From assembly GCF_011393335.1 (NCBI RefSeq), contig NZ_CP049865.1, forward strand, positions 248,001-312,000: DNA of 64,000 nt, written 5' to 3'. Every line of letters begins with the position of its first letter. The first letter of the stretch is position 1. Positions 44,694 to 51,298 of this stretch are shown here, piece by piece. The notes beneath the pieces are model-generated. The model was not told the DNA's origin, did no database searches, and saw only the letters and a program-made list of their open reading frames with translations. Origin of the DNA: Propioniciclava coleopterorum (GTDB taxonomy: Bacteria; Actinomycetota; Actinomycetes; Propionibacteriales; Propionibacteriaceae). The translations under genes and the position numbers were made by a program.

Positions 44694-45977
44694 GTGACGC
44701 AGCACATCGCCCCACCCGTCGACACCATCGGCGGGCCGCACCTCACCGTGAGCGATGCCGAGTTGGACGCCTTCGTCGCCCGGAACTTCGCGGAGGTCGA
44801 CTTCGACGGCAAGCGCGTCGTGCTGGTGGTGCCCGACGGCACGCGCAGCTGCCCCCTGCCGCTGCTGCTGCGCACCGTGCACCGCCACCTGATCGACCGG
44901 GTCGCGTCCCTCACCACGGTGATCGCCCTGGGCACCCACTCCTACATGGAGCCCGACGAGATCGACGCGTGGTTCGGCGTCGAGGCGGGCAGCACGCTCG
45001 CCGACACCTACCCCGGCATGACCGTGGTGAACCACGAGTTCCTCGACCACGACAAGGTCGTCACCCTCGGCACGCTCACCGCGGACGAGATCTCCGTGAT
45101 GACCGACGGCATGGTCGCCGAGGACGTCGTGGTCGAGATGAACCGGTACGTCGCCGAGGCCGACATCAACCTGGTGATCGGCCCGGTCTTCCCCCATGAG
45201 GTCGTCGGCATCTCCGGCGGCAACAAGTACTTCATCCCGGGCTGCAGCACCCACGACGCGATCGACCTGTCGCACTGGGTGGGCGCGCTCATCGGCCTGG
45301 AGACCATGATCGGCACGCCGGGCATCACCCCGGTGCGGGCGATCATCGACGCCGGTTCGGCGATGATCCCCGGCCTGCGGCTCGCGCTCTGCCTGGTGGT
45401 GCAGTCCGGCTCCGGGGAGATCGAGTCGGTCTCGTTCGGCACCAGCGAGGAGTCCTGGGCAGCCGCCGCCGACGTGGCGTCGCAGACCCACGTGGTGTAC
45501 GTCGAGGAGCCGTTCAAGAAGGTCATCGCGATGATGCCGACCCGCTACGACGACATCTGGACCGCCGCCAAGGGCTGCTACAAGATGCAGCCCGCGATGG
45601 CCGACGGCGGCGAGGTGATCATCTACGCCCCGCACGTCACCGAGGTGTCCGAGCAGCACCCCGAGATCTACGACATCGGCTACCACTGCATCGAGTACTT
45701 CACCAAGCAGTGGGAGAAGTTCTCCCACCTGCCCAAGGGCGTCCTGGCGCACTCGACCCACGTGCGCGGCACCGGCACCTACGACCCGGACACCGCCACG
45801 GAGCACAACCGGATCAAGGTGACGTTGTGCACCCAGATCCCCGAAGAGGTCTGCGCCTCGGTGAACCTCGGCCACCTGGCCCTGGAGGACGCCGACTTCG
45901 ACGCCTGGAACGCCGACCCCGACGTCTTCGTCCAGGAGAACGCCGGCGAGGTGCTGTACCGCCTCAAGACCGACTGA
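44694..45977 (+). CDS. LarA superfamily (nickel-pincer) racemase/epimerase, candidate aldonate 2-epimerase
   Basis: A 427-residue protein of the lactate racemase (LarA) superfamily. Residues matching the known LarA active site are present at close spacing: Arg51 in VPDGTRSC, His82 in ALGTHSYMEP, His168 in FPHEVVG, Lys178 in GISGGNKYFIPG (the lysine that carries the nickel-pincer cofactor) and His194 in DLSHW. The 10- and 16-residue spacings around Lys178 equal those of LarA H174-K184-H200. Some LarA homologues epimerise D-gluconate at C2. Next to UxuB- and UxaC-type enzymes, D-mannonate/D-gluconate interconversion is a reasonable guess. GTG start with AGGAGG. LarB, LarC and LarE are not in the window. 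Confidence 0.85.
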   Translation: MTQHIAPPVDTIGGPHLTVSDAELDAFVARNFAEVDFDGKRVVLVVPDGTRSCPLPLLLRTVHRHLIDRVASLTTVIALGTHSYMEPDEIDAWFGVEAGSTLADTYPGMTVVNHEFLDHDKVVTLGTLTADEISVMTDGMVAEDVVVEMNRYVAEADINLVIGPVFPHEVVGISGGNKYFIPGCSTHDAIDLSHWVGALIGLETMIGTPGITPVRAIIDAGSAMIPGLRLALCLVVQSGSGEIESVSFGTSEESWAAAADVASQTHVVYVEEPFKKVIAMMPTRYDDIWTAAKGCYKMQPAMADGGEVIIYAPHVTEVSEQHPEIYDIGYHCIEYFTKQWEKFSHLPKGVLAHSTHVRGTGTYDPDTATEHNRIKVTLCTQIPEEVCASVNLGHLALEDADFDAWNADPDVFVQENAGEVLYRLKTD

Positions 45978-45983
45978 GCCGAC

Positions 45984-46006
45984 CGGCCGCCGTCCCACGG
46001 CGGCCG
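45984..46006 (+). terminator. terminator after the LarA-family gene
   Basis: CGGCCGCCG and CGGCGGCCG form a perfect nine-pair stem with a TCCCA loop seven bases after the stop codon. Confidence 0.7.
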
Positions 46007-46110
46007 CCCCGTCCCGAGCACGAACACAGGCTCGATCGAGCACGACGAGCGCACCGCCCGGCGTCGCGGCCCACAGGCGAGCGCACCGCCCCGGGGGTCG
46101 CGGTCCGCCG

Positions 46111-46348
46111 CGATGGCCCACCAGCGCGCCGAGACGGCGCACCCGGCTGCCAGGCGACTGATCCATGGACCGGGCTCTCGGGACGGAACATCAACAACGG
46201 CGCACTCGCGCCCCGAATCCCCGGCATCCGCCCTTGTGGAGTCTCCGCAGATCGGCGCGAGTGCGCGATTCTTGATTTTCCTCGGTGGACAGCACCGAGA
46301 CGGCCGGGCCCCTGGAGAGGTCGAAGCGTTCGGGTGTTCGCACAGCCG
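46111..46348. repeat. structured direct repeat, copy 1 (~238 bp)
   Basis: First of two adjacent, diverged direct copies. The best kept part (46185-46281) is a large inverted repeat: GGAACATCAA and GCACTCGCGCC on the left pair with GGCGCGAGTGC and TTGATTTTCC on the right, around a conserved 41-nt loop containing CCGAATCCCCGGCAT and GCCCTTGTGGAGT. The inner 11-bp stem is perfect. Open frames run through it on both strands but show no protein family, so I read it as non-coding. Confidence 0.7.
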
Positions 46349-46587
46349 CGACGGCCCACCAGGGCGCCGCGACTGCGCACCGGGCCGCCAGGAAGGGATG
46401 CCGCGCCCGGGCTCTTGGGGCCGGAAATCAACAACGACGCACTCGCGCCCCGAATCCCCGGCATTTGCCCTTGTGGAGTTCCGCAGATCGGCGCGACTGC
46501 GCGATTCTTGATTTTCCTCGGTGGACAGCACCCCAGACAGCCCCGGCCGGCTGCAGGCGAAGCGTTCGGTGTCCGCACAGCCCGGGA
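46349..46587. repeat. structured direct repeat, copy 2 (~238 bp)
   Basis: Second copy, directly after the first. The hairpin core is 46423-46517: GGAAATCAA and GCACTCGCGCC pair with GGCGCGACTGC (one mismatch) and TTGATTTTCC. The outer stem is better here than in copy 1, while the inner stem is better in copy 1. Loop bases are mostly kept. The pattern suggests a mobile or duplicated palindromic element or a structured RNA. Confidence 0.7.
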
Positions 46588-46916
46588 CAAGTGGCCGGCG
46601 CCACCAGGTCGCTCGTCTCGAACGCGTCCAGCTACGCCACGTCCCGCTCGGCTCTGCCGATCACCGCTCCATCAGCAGATCCAGCGCGTCACGTCCAGCA
46701 GGGCGCTCCCCAGTCGCCGGTTGCCCATGCGCCCGCGGGCGCCCTCGATCAGTCGCCGGTTGCGGGCCCATGCGCCCGCAGGCCTCGACACGGCAGGACG
46801 CCTCTCGAGGGGCCGTTCGGTGACCCGGCGATCCCACGCGCCCCCGCGTGCTCTCGATGGTGCGCGAGGTGGTCAGACCACAAGAGACCCGACGCTTCAG
46901 TGGGGCCCGCACAGCG
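46588..46916. other. non-coding stretch with a 39-bp duplication
   Basis: No credible gene is visible. CAGTCGCCGGTTGC occurs at 46711 and 46750, and CCATGCGCCCGC follows each, at 46725 and 46768. The G/C third-position pattern of real genes is missing. Together with the two repeats before it, the region looks like decayed or repeat-derived sequence between two uronate-locus genes. Confidence 0.5.
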
Positions 46917-47924
46917 TCAGGCGGCCGGTCCCGTGGACTGGCGGACGATCAGGCGCACCGGGACCAGGACGGGGCCCGTCTCGGGCGACTTGTGACCCGT
47001 CAGGGTCGCGGTGATGTACCGGACGGCCGAGTCCCCCAGCATCGTCAGCGGGGCCGCCACCGTGGTGAGGCCGGGCGTGACGAGCGCGGACGCGAAGATG
47101 TTGTCGAAGCCCACCACGCTGACCTGCTCGGGCACCTTGATGCCGCGCTCGGACAACCCCTGCATCAGCCCGATGGCCATCAGGTCGTTGAAGCACAGCA
47201 CCGCCTTGAGCCGGCGGGCCGCGATCACCTCGGCGGCGCCGCGGCCGCCCTGCAGCGTGGGCGCGAACGGCCCGACGCGGTGCTCGGTGAAGCCCAGCTC
47301 CCGCGCGGACTCCCGCACGGCGCGCCAGCGCATCCCGTCGGCCCAGGACGCCTCGGGCCCGGCCAGGTAGGTGATGTTGCGGTGCCCCAGCGCCAGGAGG
47401 TGCTCGGCGGCCTTGCGGACGCCGTGGGCCATGTCCGGGACGATGCAGTGCAGCCCGGACACGCGCCGGTTGAGGATGACCACCGGCAGCGACTTGGCCA
47501 GGGTCCGCAGTTCGGTGTCCGACAGGCGGGAGCTCGCGATGATGAGGCCGTCCAGCAGCGGCAGCGAGCGGCGCAGCATCTCGCGCTCCAGCGCCTCCGA
47601 CTCCTGCGCGTCGTTCAGCGTCACCACGAAACCGGCCTCCGCCGCGGCGGCCTGACAGCCCCGGATCACCCGGAAGTTGAACGGGTTGGTGATGTCGGCC
47701 ACGGCGAGCCCCAGCACCTTGGTGGTCGTCTTCGCCGCGGCGCGGGTGACCTCGCGGCTCCGGTAACCCAGCTCCTCGGCGACCTGCCGGATCCGCTCCG
47801 CCGTCTGGGCGCTCACGCGGCCGGGGCGGGAGAAGGCTCGGGACACGGTCGACGGGCTCACCCCGGCGACGCGCGCCACGTCATAGATCGTTGCATCCGA
47901 CCCCGTGCCCGCCTCATTGACCAT
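46917..47924 (-). CDS. LacI family regulator of the hexuronate locus
   Basis: A 335-residue regulator. The helix-turn-helix is at residues 11-37 (TIYDVARVAGVSPSTVSRAF), with the hinge near REVTRAAAKTTTK and the effector domain from VLGLAVADITNPFNFRVIRG. ATG 47924 has a -10 box seven bases upstream and a perfect GGCAACAAGTTGCC palindrome just behind it, so autoregulation is likely. The same half-sites occur before uxuB/larA and before uxaC/gnd. A uronate or aldonate effector is inferred from the locus. Confidence 0.92.
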   Translation of the reverse strand: MVNEAGTGSDATIYDVARVAGVSPSTVSRAFSRPGRVSAQTAERIRQVAEELGYRSREVTRAAAKTTTKVLGLAVADITNPFNFRVIRGCQAAAAEAGFVVTLNDAQESEALEREMLRRSLPLLDGLIIASSRLSDTELRTLAKSLPVVILNRRVSGLHCIVPDMAHGVRKAAEHLLALGHRNITYLAGPEASWADGMRWRAVRESARELGFTEHRVGPFAPTLQGGRGAAEVIAARRLKAVLCFNDLMAIGLMQGLSERGIKVPEQVSVVGFDNIFASALVTPGLTTVAAPLTMLGDSAVRYITATLTGHKSPETGPVLVPVRLIVRQSTGPAA

Positions 47925-47931
47925 GGCTGGG

Positions 47932-47937
47932 AGCCTA
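47932..47937 (-). promoter_or_regulatory. -10 box for the hexuronate lacI-type gene (leaderless)
   Basis: TAGGCT on the minus strand lies seven bases before the ATG at 47924. The adjacent palindrome would occupy the spacer between -10 and -35. Confidence 0.5.
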
Positions 47938-47944
47938 GCAAGTT

Positions 47945-47958
47945 GGCAACAAGTTGCC
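47945..47958. promoter_or_regulatory. palindromic operator before the hexuronate lacI-type gene
   Basis: GGCAACAAGTTGCC is a perfect 14-bp palindrome seven bases upstream of the -10 box. The extended left flank GCAAGTTGGCA is repeated before uxaC at 49593-49603. Confidence 0.65.
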
Positions 47959-48069
47959 CCGCCGTTCGGGCAAGTTCGCGGGTCGAGTTTGGCCCCCGCG
48001 CCGGGTTCGGGGCCCCGTCCGGACGGGCACGGATCCATGGAGGCCCGGGACGGCGTCCGGGGAACGAGA

Positions 48070-48098
48070 AGGGCGGCCCCGCGTCGCGGGACCGCCCT
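48070..48098 (-). terminator. terminator after uxaC
   Basis: AGGGCGGCCCCGCG pairs with CGCGGGACCGCCCT (one mismatch) around a short GT loop, 15 bases downstream of the uxaC stop. Confidence 0.75.
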
Positions 48099-48113
48099 GG
48101 CTCGTGGGTCGGC

Positions 48114-49538
48114 TCAGACCTCGAGGTTGAACGCCTTCTTGGGCAGGTCCACCACGAACTGGGTAGCCAGGTCCTCGGCCTCGTCGATCTCGAGGCGGTG
48201 CTGGACGACCAGGTTCGCCAGGTACGCCGAGTCGATCCGGCGGGCCAGGTCGTGCCGGGCCGGGATCGACATGAACGCGCGGGTGTCGTCCACGAAGCCG
48301 GTCGTCTTGTAGAAGGTGCCGTACTCGGTCACCGACGAGCGCCAACGCATGATGGCGTCGGGGGCGTCGATGAACCACCACGGCGGGCCCACGTAGACCG
48401 ACGGGTAGAACCCGGCGAGCGGGCCGACCTCGCGGCTGTAGACCGTCTCGTCCTGGCCGAACAGGATCACCCGGAAGTTCGGGTTGGTCCCGAACGCGTT
48501 GAGCATGGGACGCAGCGACTCCACCGTCTCGAACGCGACCGGGATGTCGCCGCCGACGTCGGCGCCGAAGCGGTCGAACGTGGCCTGGTGATGGTTGCGG
48601 GCCACGGCCGGGTGCAGCGTCATGACGAGGCCGTCCTCGGACGCCATCCGCGCCATCTCGAACATGAACGTGCGGCGCAGCGCGTCGGTCTCCTGCGCGC
48701 TCGCCTCGCCGCGGCGGGCGCGGGCGTAGACGGCCTCGGCCTCGTCGGCGGGCAGCGGCTGCGTGCCCAGGTCCATGTGGGCGTGGTCGCTGGACACCGC
48801 ACCCATGCTCTTGAAGAACTGCCGACGGTTCTCCATGGCGGCGACCCAGCCGGCGAAGGTGTCGGTGTTCTCCCCCGACTTCTCGCCCAGGGCGTCGATC
48901 AGGTCGTTCCAGCCGTCGCGTCCGGCCTCGAGGTACTTGTCGGGGCGGAACGTCGGGACGATCGTGGTCGCGACCGAGTCGTCGGCGGCGAGCGTGGCGT
49001 GGTGCTCCAGGTCGTCCAGCGGGTCGTCGGTGGTCGCCAGGAACGAGATGTTGAACTGGTCCAGCAGCGCGCGCGGCTTGAAGGCGTCCGTGGCGAGCTT
49101 GGCGTTGATCGTGTCGTAGATCTCGTCGGCGTTCTCGGCCGAGGGGCGCTGGTCGATGCCGAAGATGTCGACGAGCTCCATCTCCATCCAGTACTTCATC
49201 GGCGTCCCGCGGAACAGCTCGTAGTGCGAGGAGAAGATGCGCCAGGCCTCGCGGGCCTGCTCCTCGGTGAAGTCCGTGCGACCCACCGGCACGCCGAGAT
49301 CGGCGAGGTCGACGCCCTGGCCGTGCAGGATGCGGTTCACGTAGTGGTCGGGCGTGAGCAGCAGGTCGGTGGCGTTCTTGAAGGGGATGTCGTCGGCGAT
49401 CCAGACCGGGGGCACGTGCCCGTGCGGCGAGATGATCGGGAGGTCCTTGACTTGCTCGTAGAGCTTGCGTGCGACCGCGCGCGTCTGCGGCTCTGCAGGG
49501 AACAGGCGGTCCGGGTGGAGGGTCAACGGCTGCTTCAT
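48114..49538 (-). CDS. uxaC: glucuronate isomerase
   Basis: A 474-residue enzyme that isomerises D-glucuronate to D-fructuronate or D-galacturonate to D-tagaturonate, the entry step of hexuronate breakdown. Family segments include PLTLHPDRLFPAEPQTRAVA, PIISPHGHVPPVWIADD with the HxH-like metal site, and YPSVYVGPPWWFIDAPDAI near the end. Length is normal. ATG 49538 is used because upstream codons lack homology. It is divergent from the 6-phosphogluconate dehydrogenase gene, with operator-like repeats between them, and belongs with the UxuB-like and LarA-family genes. Confidence 0.95.
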   Translation of the reverse strand: MKQPLTLHPDRLFPAEPQTRAVARKLYEQVKDLPIISPHGHVPPVWIADDIPFKNATDLLLTPDHYVNRILHGQGVDLADLGVPVGRTDFTEEQAREAWRIFSSHYELFRGTPMKYWMEMELVDIFGIDQRPSAENADEIYDTINAKLATDAFKPRALLDQFNISFLATTDDPLDDLEHHATLAADDSVATTIVPTFRPDKYLEAGRDGWNDLIDALGEKSGENTDTFAGWVAAMENRRQFFKSMGAVSSDHAHMDLGTQPLPADEAEAVYARARRGEASAQETDALRRTFMFEMARMASEDGLVMTLHPAVARNHHQATFDRFGADVGGDIPVAFETVESLRPMLNAFGTNPNFRVILFGQDETVYSREVGPLAGFYPSVYVGPPWWFIDAPDAIMRWRSSVTEYGTFYKTTGFVDDTRAFMSIPARHDLARRIDSAYLANLVVQHRLEIDEAEDLATQFVVDLPKKAFNLEV

Positions 49539-49606
49539 GGCGTCATTGTTGCCGCGAACCGGGCTCCTGTCAGGCGAAAGGCCGCCGTTGCGGCAAGTTG
49601 GCATCA

Positions 49607-49618
49607 GGTTGCGCAACC
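49607..49618. promoter_or_regulatory. candidate operator between uxaC and gnd
   Basis: GGTTGCGCAACC is a perfect 12-bp palindrome with a central CG, 69 bp before the uxaC start. It is followed by CGATTTC, much like GCAACCGATCTC before the LarA-family gene. GCAAGTTGGCA lies just to its left and GGTTGGCAATC to its right. Confidence 0.55.
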
Positions 49619-49763
49619 GATTTCCCACCGGTTGGCAATCAGTGACCGACGGGGGTGCTTTCGGGCAAGATGGGGGTGATACAGCGCGCGGATCGGGCGT
49701 CCGGGTCGGACGACGCCCTCCGTGCCTGGCGTTCCATCACCGACAAGAAGGACACCCACTTTC

Positions 49764-51224
49764 ATGAGCGAGAAGACTGGCAGCGCCCAGATCGGCGTCA
49801 TCGGCATGGCCGTCATGGGCTCCAACCTGGCGCGCAACTTCGCCAACCACGGGTACCGCACGGCGATCTACAACCGCACCTGGGCCAAGACCGAGGCGGT
49901 CGCCAAGGATCACCCCGAGGCCAACTTCATCGCGTCGGAGGACCTGGGCGAGTTCGTGGACTCCCTGGAGAAGCCCCGCCGCATCGTCATCATGGTCAAG
50001 GCGGGCGCCGGCACGGACGCCACGATCGACGCGCTCATCCCGCTGCTGGAGCCGGGCGACATCGTCGTCGACGGCGGCAACGCGTTCTTCCAGGACACCC
50101 GCCGCCGCGAGGAGAAGCTGCGCGCGCACGACCTGCACTTCGTCGGCGCGGGCATCTCCGGCGGCGAGACCGGCGCGCTCGAGGGTCCCTCGATCATGCC
50201 CGGCGGCTCGCCGCACTCCTACGAGTACGTCGGCAAGATGCTGGAGGACATCTCCGCCAAGGTCGACGGCCCGAACGGCGAGGAGCCCTGCTGCACCTAC
50301 ATCGGCACCGACGGCGCCGGCCATTTCGTCAAGATGGTCCACAACGGCATCGAGTACGCCGACATGCAGTTCATCGGCGAGGCCTACGACCTGCTCAAGG
50401 GCGCCGGGCTGTCCGCCGCTGAGGCCGCCGACGTCTTCGCCCAGTGGAACACCGGCGACCTGGACTCCTACCTGATCGAGATCACCTCCGAGGTGCTGCG
50501 CCAGACCGACGCCGAGACCGGCAAGCCGCTCGTCGACGTGATCGTGGACGCCGCCGGCATGAAGGGCACCGGCACCTGGACCGTGCAGGAGGCCCTCAAC
50601 CTGGGCGTCCCCGCGGCCGCCATCGCCGAGGCCGTGTTCGCCCGCGCCGCGTCCTCCAGCCCCGAGCTCCGCAAGGCCGCCGAGGCCGCGCTGACGGGTC
50701 CGGACGGCGTCGTCGAGGTCGAGGACCGGGCCGCGTTCGTCGAGGACGTCCGGCAGGCGCTGTGGGCGTCCAAGGTCATCGCCTACGCCCAGGGCCTGCA
50801 CCTGATCAAGGTCGCCGCCAAGGACTACGGCTGGGACATCGACGTGGCCGCGGTCGCCCGCATCTGGCGCGCCGGCTGCATCATCCGCGCCAAGCTGCTG
50901 GACCGCATCGCCAACGAGTACGCCGCCGGCAACCTCGAGACGCTGCTCGAGGCCCCGTCCATCGCGTCCGGCCTGGCCGAGTCCAACCCGGCGTGGCGCC
51001 GCGTCGTGGCCAAGGCCACGCTGGCGGGCGTCCCGATCCCGGGCTTCAGCTCGGCGCTGTCCTACTACGACCTGGTCCGCGCGCCCCGCACCAACGCCGC
51101 GCTGACCCAGGGCCTGCGCGACTTCTTCGGGTCGCACACCTACCGCCGCGTCGACAAGGAAGGCACCTTCCACACCGTGTGGTCGGGTGACCGCTCCGAG
51201 GTCAACGCCGAGGACACCCACTGA
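49764..51224 (+). CDS. gnd: 6-phosphogluconate dehydrogenase (decarboxylating)
   Basis: A 486-residue enzyme that converts 6-phosphogluconate to ribulose 5-phosphate with reduction of NADP. The nucleotide-binding start is IGVIGMAVMGSNLARNFANH. The substrate motif is GAGISGGETGALEGPSIMPG, and the catalytic lysine lies in GHFVKMVHNGIEYADM. GSHTYRRVDKEGTFHTVW is the typical C-terminus. ATG 49764 has AAGAAGGA upstream. Divergent from uxaC; in the proposed uronate route it would use 6-phosphogluconate made from gluconate. No gluconokinase gene is in the window. Confidence 0.96.
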   Translation: MSEKTGSAQIGVIGMAVMGSNLARNFANHGYRTAIYNRTWAKTEAVAKDHPEANFIASEDLGEFVDSLEKPRRIVIMVKAGAGTDATIDALIPLLEPGDIVVDGGNAFFQDTRRREEKLRAHDLHFVGAGISGGETGALEGPSIMPGGSPHSYEYVGKMLEDISAKVDGPNGEEPCCTYIGTDGAGHFVKMVHNGIEYADMQFIGEAYDLLKGAGLSAAEAADVFAQWNTGDLDSYLIEITSEVLRQTDAETGKPLVDVIVDAAGMKGTGTWTVQEALNLGVPAAAIAEAVFARAASSSPELRKAAEAALTGPDGVVEVEDRAAFVEDVRQALWASKVIAYAQGLHLIKVAAKDYGWDIDVAAVARIWRAGCIIRAKLLDRIANEYAAGNLETLLEAPSIASGLAESNPAWRRVVAKATLAGVPIPGFSSALSYYDLVRAPRTNAALTQGLRDFFGSHTYRRVDKEGTFHTVWSGDRSEVNAEDTH

Positions 51225-51238
51225 TCGGGTGACCCCGC

Positions 51239-51274
51239 ACGAACGCCCCGGAGCCTCGGCTCCGGGGCGTTCGT
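51239..51274. terminator. bidirectional terminator after gnd
   Basis: ACGAACGCCCCGGAGCC pairs perfectly with GGCTCCGGGGCGTTCGT. It lies between gnd and the convergent regulator remnant. Confidence 0.85.
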
Positions 51275-51298
51275 CGTCTGCGGGAGATGTCGGGCGGA

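Noticed and set aside
45978-46590. Protein-coding gene on the minus strand across the tandem repeats
   Set aside because: The frame crosses both repeat copies, gives a Pro/Arg/Ser-rich product with no family motif, and the repeats keep hairpin structure more than any reading frame.
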